Counted from the first letter of the stretch, positions 23,091 to 35,167 are shown. The stretch: DNA of 64,000 nt from Tetrapyrgos nigripes (GCA_013368315.1 JAACJM010000023.1:310001-374000); one strand, 5' to 3'. The notes: a model not told the origin generated them from the letters alone. Translations and numbers: made by a program.

Positions 23091-23314
23091 GGATTTCCTC
23101 AGTTTGATTGGTAGGACTAATATAATTATATATGAAAGGAATGTTCAAGTACCTTGAGCTGTTTGATTCTGGAGTGTGATTACTTGACTGACTTGACATG
23201 ACTATTCTAACAGGGATTGTTATACTTACACCCATAGCTGATTTATTTAGACTAGCTTACCATGGGCTTTGAATCTTACTTGACTTTTTCGTGTAACGCG
23301 TAGCCTTTCAGGAA

Positions 23315-23353
23315 TGCGGAAAGTGTCGTTTGCAGGTGCAGACACTTTCCGCA
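23315..23353. repeat. Inverted repeat, 13-bp arms
   Basis: TGCGGAAAGTGTC (23315-23327) and its exact complement GACACTTTCCGCA (23341-23353) flank a 13-nt loop. Its role is unknown; it lies about 280 bp past the stop of the membrane protein gene. Confidence 0.7.
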
Positions 23354-23585
23354 CGCTCGCAAAGCCAAATTACTTTGATGGCCATGTGGCACAGCTTAAT
23401 ATAGCCATATGACGTGTATTTAAACAGCTGACTACACTACGGAATACAATTGCCGGTGATCGGAGTTTGAATTAGTATCCGTTTAGTATCGTTCCCTGCT
23501 ATACGTATCGCACCAGAAAGGCATTCATATTCGGAATCTGCATGGATACAAAAGAATACAAAGCACTTGCACGACTTCTAGCTGT

Positions 23586-23624
23586 CCACGATATGCAGCC
23601 ACAGGCTGTGGCTGCATATCGTGG
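23586..23624. repeat. Perfect hairpin, 19-bp arms, 1-nt centre
   Basis: CCACGATATGCAGCCACAG (23586-23604), a single G, then the exact reverse complement to 23624. It sits 8 bp past the stop codon of the minus-strand gene ending at 23632, so it would fall in that gene's 3' UTR. Confidence 0.85.
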
Positions 23625-23631
23625 AACTAAC

Positions 23632-24714
23632 TCATATATCGCTGCTGCTTTTGGAGCCTATCAAGCTTCGTATTCTACTTCTAGCGTTCTGCCATAATTC
23701 AGCAACTTTCGGGTCAAAGGAACCGATCCTGGAGGAGCGGTAGCTGTACTCTGAGGCTGACAACACTGAAGCGGAGTCCAGATTTTCTTCGTGATCGGTC
23801 GGTGAAGCAGAGAGAGGAAAGGGAGCCTGTCTGTGTTCAACATCGTCGACGACGAAGTCACTTTGAATTCTTGGACCATGGCCCTGGTAATAGAATCCTC
23901 CTCCTCTCCTATAACCGGTAGTAAACTCCTCCTCCATCCTCGGAGCGGCGGGTGTTACAGTTCCCAAAGTAGATCCAAGGTTTTCAGCATCTCGCCGCTG
24001 CATTCTCTGTTTGATCATTCTTGTTCTGATACGGATGAGAATAATGAGAAGCAGCAAGTCGAGGATGAGCAGAAGGCAGCCAAAAGTGAGAGCGAGGATC
24101 AGGGATACATCAGAATTTGGTTGAGTTGATGGGATATCAGAGCTCGGTAAATCCGATGACGTCTGAAATAATGACCTGCGAAGCCGAGAGCATGTTTAAC
24201 GAAATAGACAACATATTTTGCGTTACAGAGGCATAGATAAAGCAACACGCACCGCGATTCCAAAGAAATATGATCAGATATACTGCCCAGATACATGTCC
24301 TTCGCTATAACATTGACCGTAGTCCTTCCCGGCGGGAGCAACCCTAACACACCTCCCCCATGCCGTGAATGTTTACAGATACTCGCAAGACAGGCAGTTT
24401 CGTCGAAGAAATGCGAAGGCCAGGGCATATGTCCACCTCTGTAGGCATTGAGAAAGGCGTCGACGCGACAACTAGGACTCTTTTACTCACCTAGATCCCG
24501 AAACTTGCTGTCTCAAAGTCGCTGTACTACAGTAGAGATAGGTCCAGCGGGAGTTTAAGGGGAAGAAGACGATTCTGACACTCGAGAAGTAGAAGTAAGA
24601 AAACTCCAAGTCGTTCAAGCCACGCGCTTCCACCAAAACTCCAAGACAACCAGATATAGCTGGGACTGTGCATAGGCGTTGCCTCAGGTTTCCCCGCAGA
24701 CGACATGAGAACAT
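23632..24714 (-). CDS. Single-pass membrane protein, unknown function
   Basis: Three minus-strand exons join in frame: about 24714-24491, 24438-24253 and 24175-23632, with introns GTGAGT...TACAG and GTGCGT...CGCAG. The outer part has a Ser/Thr/Pro stretch (SLFQTSSDLPSSDIPSTQ). It is followed by one membrane helix (VSLILALTFGCLLLILDLLL) and a basic stop-transfer (RIRTRMIKQRMQRR). The cytoplasmic tail is about 130 residues, polar, rich in Ser and Glu, ending SKSSSDI. This layout (ectodomain, one helix, long tail) is common in basidiomycetes without assigned function. The start codon (24714 used here) and signal peptide are uncertain; an alternative ATG is at 24763. Confidence 0.6.
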
Positions 24715-24774
24715 TCTGCCGGAGAGTGGCTTCCTCCTGAGATGCGTAACTGGCAGGTTCCATTCCAGTGGAAA

Positions 24775-24815
24775 GAAGTTACGAGGCCCTGTAAGGCCGA
24801 GTTAGCTTAGGTCGT
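24775..24815 (+). repeat. Solo 'Y' end of the CTGGGG element family
   Basis: GTTACGAGGCCCTGTAAGGC followed by CGAGTTAGCTTAGGTCG matches the Y ends at 45246 and (reverse complement) 57733. No partner X end is near. Confidence 0.55.
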
Positions 24816-24929
24816 AGTCGACCCCCTCAGCGCTCCGAAATGTCCGAGCACTGCCGCTCATGCTTACAAAGCATCAACAACACGTGACGTCGATGGTTTC
24901 TTGCACGTCCGCCCGGCTTCCTCGGTCAC

Positions 24930-26070
24930 TGACCGTTCTCTTGCTTCTCGTTTATCCTTTCCACACCTCTCTTTTGACTCGCCTCCGTTCTTTGATTATT
25001 CTATACAACATCGTTCTATTCCTCGTCCTCTCTTCAATGTCCGAAATCGCCATCCTCCTTTCACAACGCCCCATCGCCATCCGTCAATACCGCAGCGCCC
25101 TTCCTTGAGACCCTCTCCCAGCCTCTCCCAAACACTCGTCGACAACCCCATCTCATTCACCACCCTCTTATACAGCATTATAATTTACTTCATGGTCGGT
25201 CTCCAAACCACTGCTGCCCAATTCTAGCTGTGGGGTCCGATCCAGCGCAGGCGTTGGTAGATGTTGCGTTGCTGACGTTGATCTTGTTTGCGTCACCAAG
25301 TCTGACATGATTGGTGGATTGAGGTGGGTAACTCATCTCAACGTGCGTCTTTCTCTCTTTTCTCTCTCTCTGGTGCTTACCCTCTTCACAGCCGAGTCGC
25401 TGGGGTTCCGAGATCTATATCCTCAGTGGAACTTGCTCTAATTTCGTCCCATCTGGTCCTGGATACTCGGATACTAATTCCAACATTTCTCTGGCAAACC
25501 AGGCTTGTGCGGCGTTCAGGAAGGTGTCAGTATAGTTAACGTTTTAGTAATGCTTGGAGGGTGAGTGTCACGTCGTTCATTCTTGCCATACACTAGCACC
25601 TGTATATACAGAACCTTGGTATCATCTTCGCCTACGGAGTCGTCTTCCTACTCTTCCTACTCTTCCTACTCCTTTCACCGAAGTCAACGACGAGGAAGCA
25701 GGTGCCAATCGCAGACTCCTAGACGACGTCTCGGTATATGTCGCTCCCGGAAAATTCACAGCTCTCATGGATGGAAGTGAAGCCGGCAAAACTACTCTAC
25801 TCAATGCGCTCGCTCAACGTGTCTCAGGTGGAGTAGTTTCGGGGGATGGTTTCGTTGATAGCGAGGCGTTGTCTGTGGATTTCCAAGCCCAGACGGGCTA
25901 TTATCAGCAGTTGGATGTTCATAATTTGCATACGTACTGGTGAGTACTATCTAGTCTGCGTCTCAATCTGGAACTGATGGGTTCTTCGTAGTCCGTGAAG
26001 CTCTATCCTTCTCAGCCAAACTGCGCCAACCGGAACATGTCCTCGCAGAGGAGAAAGAGGTGTAGTCTCC
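24930..26070 (+). pseudogene. PDR-type ABC transporter pseudogene fragment
   Basis: Pieces of a full-size pleiotropic-drug-resistance ABC transporter occur in family order but in different frames. They are SSMSEIAILLSQRPIAIRQYR and TLVDNPISFTTLLYSIIIYF (first membrane domain), an extracellular-loop scrap FVPSGPGYSDTNSNISLANQ near 25440-25500, then second nucleotide-binding domain LDDVSVYVAPGKFTALM. In the Walker A the usual GESGAGKTT reads DGSEAGKTT. NBD pieces FQAQTGYYQQLD and REALSFSAKLRQP follow, before a stop at 26064. The N-terminal NBD and everything after this point are missing, and frames are broken, so it cannot make a pump. Confidence 0.85.
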
Positions 26071-26175
26071 CCCTCCTAATCGTCAGTGACTTTATGCTCG
26101 TTCATATCTGACATTTTGTATGTTTCCCCGTTAACAATCATTACAAGAGGAAATCAACAAATCTACACGTCTTTA

Positions 26176-26653
26176 TTTATTGCATGGTCGACTTGAACCC
26201 CTCCCCATGGAAGAGTCTAGGTTCTTTGTCATGTACTTCTGCCACTACCTCCAAGTCATTGACCCTCGTCATCGAAAGGCACTGACAAGACTCCTACTCA
26301 GCGACCATCTCCTTGCGCTTGAGCTCCATAGGAGGGGCTCCAGATATCAGCCACCAATCCCATGTGAAATGTGTCTCTGCCGTCTATGTGAACAAGAGGT
26401 CAAATCCCCCGAACATGCTCTCCTGCTTTGTCAATTTTCCCAAGAGGTTATTGACATCCGTCAATCAACAATCACTCGATTATCCCCCTTTCATCCTGAT
26501 CTACCCACTCACAACAGCTTTAATGCTCACAACACATTACACTTCCTACACAAAATCATCTTTCACTATGATAGCATTGATATTGTAGCAAAGTTTGTAC
26601 ACGACATTCTTGAGATCTTCTACTCTAAACCAATCTATATACCCCCTCAATAA
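26176..26653 (+). pseudogene. Non-LTR retrotransposon (LINE) 3' end
   Basis: The frame reads RHRKALTRLLLSDHLLALEL, then CRLCEQEVKSPEHALLLC, a zinc-knuckle-like C..C...H....C. This resembles the C-terminal tail of basidiomycete LINE/RT proteins that follows the reverse transcriptase. RT itself is absent, which fits the usual 5' truncation of LINE copies. Confidence 0.65.
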
Positions 26654-26961
26654 CACTGCTACAGCTGCACCTATTATTATCTCCACGTCTCATTCACCCA
26701 CTTTTCTCTCTCAATTCTCCACTCTCATCCTTGTCCAGCACTCCCACCCCTTAAATCTCTCACTTGGTAGCGCACCATCAAACACGATTCGACATTTTTG
26801 AGTTGGCTATGTAAGTTCCTGACCTGAATACCTGCCATGGGACTACTGTCACAAAGTTGACGTGATCGATTTCATTGGTAAGGACTTAGAGTAGATGTAG
26901 GCTGTGGCAGGCTATAACACGTCTACACCTGGCCTGTTTGTAGAGGACCATGCCGTGTAAT

Positions 26962-26962
<1 letters not shown>

Positions 26963-26992
<30 letters not shown>
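26963..26992. repeat. (CTAT)n microsatellite
   Basis: About seven and a half copies of the tetranucleotide CTAT in uninterrupted tandem array. Confidence 0.95.
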
Positions 26993-26993
<1 letters not shown>

Positions 26994-27193
26994 CTACTGT
27001 GCAGCATGTACGACAGTGCATTGATGACTTGTACTGTTCGTAGGATACCAAAATAATTGTTTGACCTCTCTGGACTTGTCCCAGCCCACCCATCCCCCAG
27101 ACATGTCACGTGAAGCAAACATGTGCTGGAAAAGCCATAGTTTGAGCGCGTCGTGTTGTGGCATAGACTAAGATAGAGAACAATAAAATATTT

Positions 27194-30001
27194 TTGTTCG
27201 CGCTGACTCTTCTCCATGAAATGACCCATCCAACACCTCAACCATCTGAGTTACCTCAGAGCTCATCTCGTACCGGAAAACAGTGCTCACAAAGCAAATG
27301 CAAGACAATTCTTTCACCTGGAGACACATTCTCGCAATGTTCTAATTGGCATAAAGCCGATGCTGAGCGCAAACAAGCAAAGGGAGCTGCTAAACGTGTG
27401 AGAGAGGAGGAGGAACACCCTCAGTGCAGTGATGGACCACCTAATCCAGGGGATAGACTTGAGTCACAGGATAGAGAGAGTGAGACAGACACTGAGGTGA
27501 GCATTACTGGGCACATTTATTGATTTTTGACTCTAATACACAAACAGTCTCACCACACGCCATACATACAATTCACTGATGCTGAAGCCATGTTCAAGAG
27601 CCTCCGAACAACCTTCAACAAGCAGCAGAAAGTCGAATTCGCGGGCGAGTACACCATACATAATGATCCCCTTCTCTCTGACCGAGAACGTGTCCACAGA
27701 ACGATTCGGGAGGTCTGGCAGGTTATCATTTCACATACGTTCCTCAGCATAGATTCCAATATGCCTTGTAATAGTGTTCATCATCATCCAAAAATTTCGA
27801 CTGGTCACAAAACAGTCTTGCACTGTTGCCAAGACACTGCCTGGAAACAGAAGTCTAAGAAGAAAGAAGGAGTCAATACAATTCATTGAGACACCCCAGG
27901 AATGCGCCGCTACCCATGCCAGAGTTGACTCATTGTTACAAGCAAGAATCTTAACATGTCCAACACTATTATAAAGCTTGTTAGTGTCTGAATCAAGCAC
28001 ATGGAACAGCATGTAATATACTACGATGTTCCCATGTCTTATAATGCTGCAAAAATCATATGAGACAATCTACTTTCCTCCACTCCCAATTCCCTTGTCC
28101 ACCAGCTCCTCCAACTCTATCCACATCTTACTGCAGCTCAAATACACTCTGCTTGGACAGTTATGAGTGAAGACATCTGGAAGAAGGATCAGCTCACCTC
28201 TGCAAAAATGGTGCTAGAAGAGCACCATGACATCATTGATACCTTTCTTGCTACTGATGAAGAAGGAACTGTACAACTATGCTGGGGACTGAAGCCTATA
28301 GCTGAGATCATCAGAAAGAAGTTGATGGTGGTAGAGATATCAATGGATGTGACATGTGAGTAAAAAAAACTTGCCTTTCAAGCATTCAGAGTTTCTGATC
28401 AAATGACCATTGATATACAGTTGAAACAAATGCGAAGCACCTTGAGCTATATTGCGTTATGACAGAGGTAGATGGTGTCTGCCTATTATCCACTGTCAAT
28501 GCCACTGAGCCTGGGAAACAGAAACAGTCACTTGAGATATGGGCATGGTAAGTGAAATAAAAAGTATCAAGTTAATCCTACCATCATTCATGTTGATAAA
28601 GACCTTGGTGAAATTGGTATGGCTCAGAGTGTCTGGCCAGAAGCAAAGATCCAGATCTGTTGGTGGCATCAGAGGAAAGCTGTCCAGGAGCATATCACAA
28701 AGGCAAAACTATCCACAACACCTTATGATTCAGTAGCCACCCATAAGGAGTTCTCGTTCATTGATGTTGACTTTATCCCACCTGGTAGATCTGACCCTGA
28801 TGAACAAGAAGGTGGACAGGAGGGTTGTGGCAAGGATACTATTATTGATGATCCTATCAATGACCCTGCTTCACCAGTCAAGAAAGATTCAAACCAAATT
28901 ACAATTCACCTAACTGCATCCCAATGCACACATCCCTGAACTTGATCAGCTAACTGCCAAGCAAATCCCAAATCCGACAAGGCGCATGAACCAGACTCCA
29001 GCGAAACTGATGCTGCAAGTGTGAAACAGATCTTCTGCCCATCTGAATGACGTGAGGAAGTGATTTCCAAAATGGATGCACATCAACATGCACATCCATT
29101 GATACCAGGTTACACTGCACCTACACCTGAAGGCATCTATCACTGGGCAGTCAAGAAGATATATCAATACTGTGTGCACTATGACCTCTGTGAACTATGG
29201 GCCTACCTTTGGGAGAACTGGTATTGTCCAAAGTGATGGAGACTCTGGGCGTGTTCCGTTGTACTGGAGATACCTAGACTTCATACAACTATGATTAATG
29301 AAAGTCATTGGTGGCATATAAAACATGACTTCTTACATCATTTCCACAAACCTCATGTGGATCTACTAAGTTAATGCCTTTGTACCAACAGAAACTAGAC
29401 AATCTTACCTTGGATGTTGGAAGGTTCCAAAGATTTCATGGAGGAAAGCATTCAAAAGGGAGTGGAGGTGGTGCAAGCAGACTCCCATAACCCTACCCAT
29501 TGACCTGAAATATCGCCTGAACATCAAACATTGGACATGTACATGCCCAAGTCAAGGACCCAGCTGCTTTCTCCTTTGTAAACACCTTATCCAATCTGTC
29601 AAAGCTGTACCTAGTACTTTCTTTCTGGAAGTGACTTGTATCCAGACAATGCCATTTTGGGTCCATAAGAGTTTGGTTCCAAAGGATGGACTACAACAGG
29701 GCACAAATGAGGAGAATATTGATGGGAATGATGATGGTATAGATGCACCCGCAGAGCAGAATGAGCCTGAAGATGGCAATGAGAGTGAAGATGAAGAAGA
29801 GTACTGTTTGGATGCTGAGTTGGTAGGTCAAAGTATGGCAACATACAATGAAATAATGATGAACCTTTCTAGCACACTCAGGGACTTTGCAGATGCACTT
29901 GACTATCAAAAACAGTTCCGAGATGAGTGTTTTCTCAATGCAGTGGAAAGGCATGGTGTAGGCTTCCTCCAGTTGATGGAGAGTTGCTTAGAGAAGGAGT
30001 G
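27194..30001 (+). pseudogene. MULE (Mutator-like) transposase, degenerate
   Basis: Landmarks of an Agaricomycete MULE appear in order. An N-terminal polar region with FAGEYTIHNDPLLSDRERV (27640-27700) is followed by CCQDTAWKQKSKKK (27830), AWTVMSEDIWKKDQL and LLSTVNATEPGKQKQSLEIW (about 28490-28545). Next come EIGMAQSVWPEAKIQICWWH (28610-28670, the DDE-domain CWWH block) and YDLCELWAYLWENWY (29190). A SWIM zinc finger, CTCPSQGPSCFLLCKH, is near 29540-29585. An acidic C-terminus ends CLEKE-TGA at 29999-30001. Several frame changes and stops occur between 28940 and 29550, so this copy is probably dead. TIRs were not delimited. Confidence 0.8.
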
Positions 30002-30596
30002 AAGGCAGAACTCTAATAGAGGGGCATCTACCTGTACATGGGGACCTGGTGCATCCTCCTCGATGTTCTATAGAACTCGCCTGAGGAATGGTGAGGGACA
30101 GACTTGAAAATTTCTCAAAACATGTGTTTTGTGTGTGTTTTACATAATCAATCCTTGTATCTACTAGCATTTTTGAACTGAAACACCTTGTTTCTCACTG
30201 TCTATTGTATGCAGCTTGCATATCTTACATAGCTACCCTACTATCTTGTCTCTTGAACTTGAGCTGATGTTGCCTTCACATTGCAATATGGGTGGGATAC
30301 AGACCCTGGATTCCAATATGGCAGGGGTCTGTCCAGGCCCCATATCTGAGAGTCCAGTATTTAAATATGGGTCACTGGGGTGTTATATAATCTACATACT
30401 ATATTGGGCAAGTGTGCATTATGCCTGCTCATTACACAAAACTGTTGGTTCATTAGCATACAGAATCTTTGAAGTAAAATTGCCTGTTTGAAGGGTATTT
30501 TGTAGTGAAAATGATTTCTTATTGCGGTTTGAGTCAAAAATAAATCATGTGATCACATAGTCATGCCAAACTCACATGACCTTAACCCACCACCTT
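30002..30596. other. MULE 3' flank with a 31-bp block shared with 8503-8533
   Basis: No gene. At about 30309-30339 the block GATTCCAATATGGCAGGGGT plus 11 further bases is identical, and in the same orientation, to one at 8503-8533. The flanking CAGACCC also matches. The stretch ends at the left end of element B. Confidence 0.6.
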
Positions 30597-32480
30597 CATC
30601 AGGAAAACAGTCCATGGCTAATGTATCCATAACTATCAGTCATTATTGAAAAGGCAATAATATTCATGGAAGTACTGACAATTATCGACTTTTACTGAGC
30701 AGGGGTGATAGTTAGTAAGTCATAGCTGAAGTTGGGTACAATTATCTTCTGTCTAATAACTTGGCATCAAGTTATTGAGACCTTAGCACAATCATCTTAG
30801 TTCATTTTCCTGTCTTAGCATCTCACCAGGTGTCGTATTCAAGTTGTATTCAAACTTCAGTAATAGTCAATAAATTAGTGAACATATTATCTACAACTCA
30901 GCTGTGCTTTGAGTCCATTTGAACCTTGCGAGGGTTTTATATTCAAGGACTACTAGTAGTTGGTAATTTATAAATAAATGTCAAAAATTTATCTGATACT
31001 ACAGCACTACATAGTCTTCTTCAAGACATACTGAATCTACTACATAGTGTTAACATTACCAATCCGAGGCCGAGTACTAGTCCGAGAGCAGTAGAAAGAC
31101 AAATACTTCGACACACCTTCGTGTACTGTCAGTAATCAGTGCAGCACCACTGTAGCAAAGAACCTACGGATGGGTTGGGCGGCGTACGCAGCTTCGAAGG
31201 GGGGCATGCGGGAAAGTGTTGGACTTGGTGAAAAAGACTGTGGGTGCGGCGGAAAATCAGTAGCCGAATGTCTGACTGATGTTACGGCTGACCGGCGCTC
31301 GTCAATATTTCGAACTCCGCTCCATCAACTGTACAGTTGACGTGATTTGTTGCGATGGTTGGCTTCGCTTTTCTTCTCCCTTCCATCTTTCCCTTCCTCC
31401 TTCTCCCCTTCTCATCCCATTCACCCAGTTCTAGTGTGCTGTTCAGCTACTTAAAACCAACTGGGTAGGTTTATCATAATGAGGATATACAGATGTGTAG
31501 GAACTACTCTGTTTTCTGTTGTGCTGGATGGTCTCTTGGTGTGTCATCTTGGGCTTGGGCTTGAGACAGTTGCTATTCTAATTTTCTCTCTTGCTAGCTG
31601 CAGGGTGCAGGTTTTGTTAGTCTGAGACTCAATGCAGACCTTCAATGGGCCCGGTTGGTGACCATCGCAAAAAACTTAGTATGTTTTCTCAAACTTCTGT
31701 GCTGTGCTTACAGACTGGCATTTTAGTGTTACTGTGTGCTAGTGGCTCCCTCTGTCGACTCGGTAAGTCCATACACATTGCCTATTGTTGCCATCCTGAT
31801 CCTCTTCTTCAGAGCTTCGTGTGTCCAAGTTTCTTCGTCTGGGGTGAGTCATTATCTTTTCACCGCTTGCAAACAATGTGCTAATGAGAGACTAGGACTT
31901 ATTTACCTCCAGGCACGCTCGTTGTGGTTTGGATGTGACAGAAGGTAATCTTTCCACTCACTCTTTTCCAACAACATTACTAATTTTGGATTGATACAGG
32001 GACAATCTTGACTCATCCTCGCGAATGCTTGTCTGGTCTGAAACCTATCTGGCATCGGTCTGGTTTCTCTGGAGGTTGTAGAGGCTACAGCCTGAGGGAT
32101 AGAGTGTGTCATGATGTCAGTCCAGATTGTGGGTGTCGTGTCACGCTGGGTTACCATAGTCTATGTACCGTTCCTTGTCTGTGGTTTAGCTTTATGTTAA
32201 TATATCTATGGTTCTGATCTTTCTTTCGTGGTTTTTGAGCTGAAGATAAGTACGCCAAAATGAATGAATAGAAAGCTATCAAGCATCCATAACCTCGCTA
32301 CAATTTCTCGCAAACATGCACTAAGTTGGCAATAATGCTCGATAATTTGCAGGGGGTACCGCGGAATGTTAGCCAATTGTGGCTAAGGTCAATAAGGTCG
32401 CTAACACTCGATACTTATTCATACTTATTGACAATATCCGGAACACTACTTAAACTTATCCATGGACCATTTTCCTGATG
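30597..32480 (-). mobile_element. 1,884-bp TIR element, copy B (inverted relative to A)
   Basis: Same length as copy A, and all four long ORF pairs compared are identical in sequence. The left end is CATCAGGAAAACAGTCCATG; the right end is the complement of CATCAGGAAAATGGTCCATG. On the plus strand, frames around 31640-32220 are bounded by splice-like signals and encode hydrophobic stretches. Examples are TGILVLLCASGSLC, TYLASVWFLWRL and VTIVYVPFLVCGLALC. No nuclease or transposase motif is recognised. The inner flank is TT (AA on the element's own strand) and the outer flank GA (TC). Confidence 0.85.
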
Positions 32481-33546
32481 GAGTTTCGACGGATTAAAAA
32501 CTGAAAAGGCATACACAATCCCGGTATAGTAGTACACCAAGACTGCCACGAACTTTAGATGTTAGACCGCTGTCCTACAGAATCAAGGAAACGTACTGAA
32601 ATGTGTGAGACTGACAAGCGACTACGAAAGGTTACAGCGACATCGAAAATGAAAGAAGAAACCGGAGACTCACAATTACGACTGCAGGGAAGAGTTTCTG
32701 ATGGACTGGTATCATAATCGGTCATTGTTCCTCCTTGAATCAACGTACGCCACATACGTATATATATGCGAAAACAGTAGAACCTTGAGGCATGGTCGGT
32801 TTTAGGGCGATTCACTGATTTACTATGAGACAACTCACTGATGTACAACGAATGCGACCATTTCGGTAAAATTCAACTGCACAATCAGCTCACTGTGATG
32901 CCAGACGTTGAAAAAGTTATCATTTTACAGTGAGAGAAAGCAGATACCGACGAAAGGATTTTGGTCATCATGGTCGGATCAGCCTGACCTATGAAGAGAT
33001 TCAATGAGTCGATGAAAGAGGAGTGCTAAGGTATACGTACTTTTCAAAGTATACTTGTATACAGCGGCTTCAAAAGGAAAATGTAAGTACAAGCGAATGT
33101 GGGGAGGACTACGTGAGACTGACCCCACAGTAGAGCTACGTGGCATGTAATGCAGATGAGAACGATAGCGACCTTGCGGCAGCGTTAGCAGATTATCCTT
33201 CGAAAGATGTGTTCAATCTCACTAGCAGCTGTATACCCAAGCGGTCCTTCCGTTTATACCTCCTGAAATACGACCATGTTTGCGCCAATGACACTGAAAA
33301 AAGCTTGATAATGTAGCCTTCTCCGTCTCCTACTAGAAGATTGGTGACGCACCGCCATAGAATCTATGAAAGAATGGAGATCACCGTTCCGACTCAGTGC
33401 AAACGTGAGCTTACAAACTAGAAACAGCAACGGAATGAAAGAGAAACCCAAAGCTATATGCACAGAATGTTTGGAAAAGTCATAGACTGAAACATAAGGA
33501 CTCAGAAGCCGTAGTACGTCGTGTCGATATTCACCAGGACCGCCAT
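32481..33546 (-). pseudogene. DUF6534 membrane protein gene, 5' half (partner of 10694-11707)
   Basis: Starts ATG at 33546 (MAVLVNIDTT, compare MAVPVNIDTT in the intact paralogue at 40035). Continues FGFLFHSVAVSS, an 11-bp microexon (33363-33353) and SLAQTWSYFRRYKRKDRLGI. Further exons match the paralogue's VATVLLCDTCQ, AVYKYTL and SQADPLVMTK; the last clear ones are ELIVQLNFTEMVAF and FYCFRIYIR. Exon order, microexon and intron positions agree. Homology stops at element B (32480). The remaining exons are at 10694-11707 on the other strand. No stop was found in the exons I traced. Confidence 0.85.
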
Positions 33547-33912
33547 CTAACCTTGGACCAGTAGAGGAATCGAGACGAAGAAAAGGATGAATGAGCCTCG
33601 TCTGCAGCCCTGATTTTAAGCGTCAGAATAGCCCAGAAATATCACATTCATGATCCGAGAACCCGTCCAGCAGTGCTCTTTCTTCGATCAAGAGCTCTCC
33701 GAGTGAGAGCGGCTGGAGGCGCAGATTTTTGGCTAGATCCGAAGGTGAATTGATTTTGAATCCATTAAAGGCGCTTATTCCACCGAATGAGACCTTGTGC
33801 CTACTGATACGTGGACTGAGTAACGTGCCGTACAAGTGTCTAGAATTTCTAAGAAATTAATTAAATGAGAGTATTATAAAACGACCTTCGGGGGAGAGAA
33901 TGAGAGCCTATT
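33547..33912. other. Intergenic, one unassigned short frame
   Basis: A 70-residue minus-strand frame (33835-33623) is open but has no recognisable motif. It lies between the stop of P450-3 and the start of the split DUF6534 gene. Confidence 0.35.
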
Positions 33913-34560
33913 GAATCATGGCGGCAAGTTTCTCTCGGTCTATACGTGGTGTAATGCTACACTTGAAAGGATGTAAATGGCTATAAGACTGACAGCGGTA
34001 TGAGAACTAGGTAAAGGAGCCGAAATACCTCTAAATACTCACCTTACGATGCCAGTCTTATTGTCCGAGGACGAAGGAGGCTCGCCTTTCGATGGCTTAG
34101 AATCAAAAGCAGCTAGCGACATTGCCAATGTGATGAAGATGGACGCGTCACCAAGAAGCCGACCTAGAGGAGAGGAAGTCAACGCTAGAACAAGGGAACC
34201 ATGATCTGGAAGTAGTAACATTAAGGTGACTGGTACTCCGTACCTGTACACTGTACGGCGCGAAGCCCTAAGATTCGATAGAGAGAGATAATAGACATAA
34301 GAAACAGTGTTATAGACCGAAAAACTGAAACATACCTCCGCCCGAAACCAAATATGATGTCCTTGGGGTCTCATTCAGGCTGATCTCCGAGGAACCTTTC
34401 GAGATTGAACTCCATGGGATTCTTGTAGACACTAGGATCATGTGTCATATTCCTTGATGTAAAATATTCAGTTCTATCGAACTTGGGAAACTTATCCTTG
34501 AGCGGACGCCACATACTTACCAGATATTTGCAAAAATGATAGCGCCTTTAGGGATGAAGC
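33913..34560 (-). pseudogene. Cytochrome P450-3 pseudogene (C-terminal part)
   Basis: Close relative of P450-2, keeping only the last exons: FIPKGAIIFANIW, NMTHDPSVYKNPMEFN, DPKDIIFGFGRR, RLLGDASIFITLAMSLAAFD, then a final exon ending REN..MIQ and TAG near 33913. Two lesions are visible. TGA (34371-34373) stands for the Arg of PERDPKD. The microexon that should carry the heme Cys (LCPG in P450-2) reads CGC instead of TGC, so the heme ligand is lost. Upstream, homology ends abruptly near 34560. Confidence 0.85.
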
Positions 34561-35166
34561 AGCACTAGCACTAGCAGAGGAACCTCGAGTCCGACAGGCG
34601 AAGCTAGCAATAGCCTGCTACCAGTGCCATCAGTCACGCCGATGCCGGTGCGATGGTTCTTACTACTGTTCTTGCCGTGCATCCTCCTGCTATTGGAGTG
34701 GATGTTGAGTATGATATGATGCTATGAATATGAATATGAATAAGGCGGGTGACGTTTGAGTCGAGCTGAGTCGGTTCCGATGTAAAATCTGTTGCTCTTT
34801 CTTTCATTAGTGTCGTTTTCATTAGCTCAATTATCTTTATCAAAGTAGTCTGCTGTCTGTACGCATTTGCAGTAGCTACTTTGTTATGTTACTTATTTAA
34901 CCTATTCAAAATAATGAGATAATAGAAGCTGCTACACGACGGAGTGTCCATAGCTTGGTTTCCCAAGGGGGTCCGAAAAAAAATTAGTGCCTCGGTCAAG
35001 GAACTTATCTTGCCTTCTATATAAGGTAAGTTCACACGAACTTACCTGCCAAATATAGTATGTGCACATGACCTCAAGTCTCGTGCTTTGCTGGACAGTC
35101 GGAACCTTACCCGGCTCACGCTCAGAGATACTGCGTAATGGTCGTAAAACATCTGGTGAACATATA
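34561..35166. other. No gene; contains a short hairpin
   Basis: Unique-looking sequence with no gene. AGGTAAGTTC (35024-35033), ACAC and its complement GAACTTACCT (35038-35047) form a 10-bp-arm hairpin. Confidence 0.5.
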
Positions 35167-35167
35167 T

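Noticed and set aside
26963..26992. A CRISPR-like or satellite array
   Set aside because: It is a plain tetranucleotide microsatellite without spacers.
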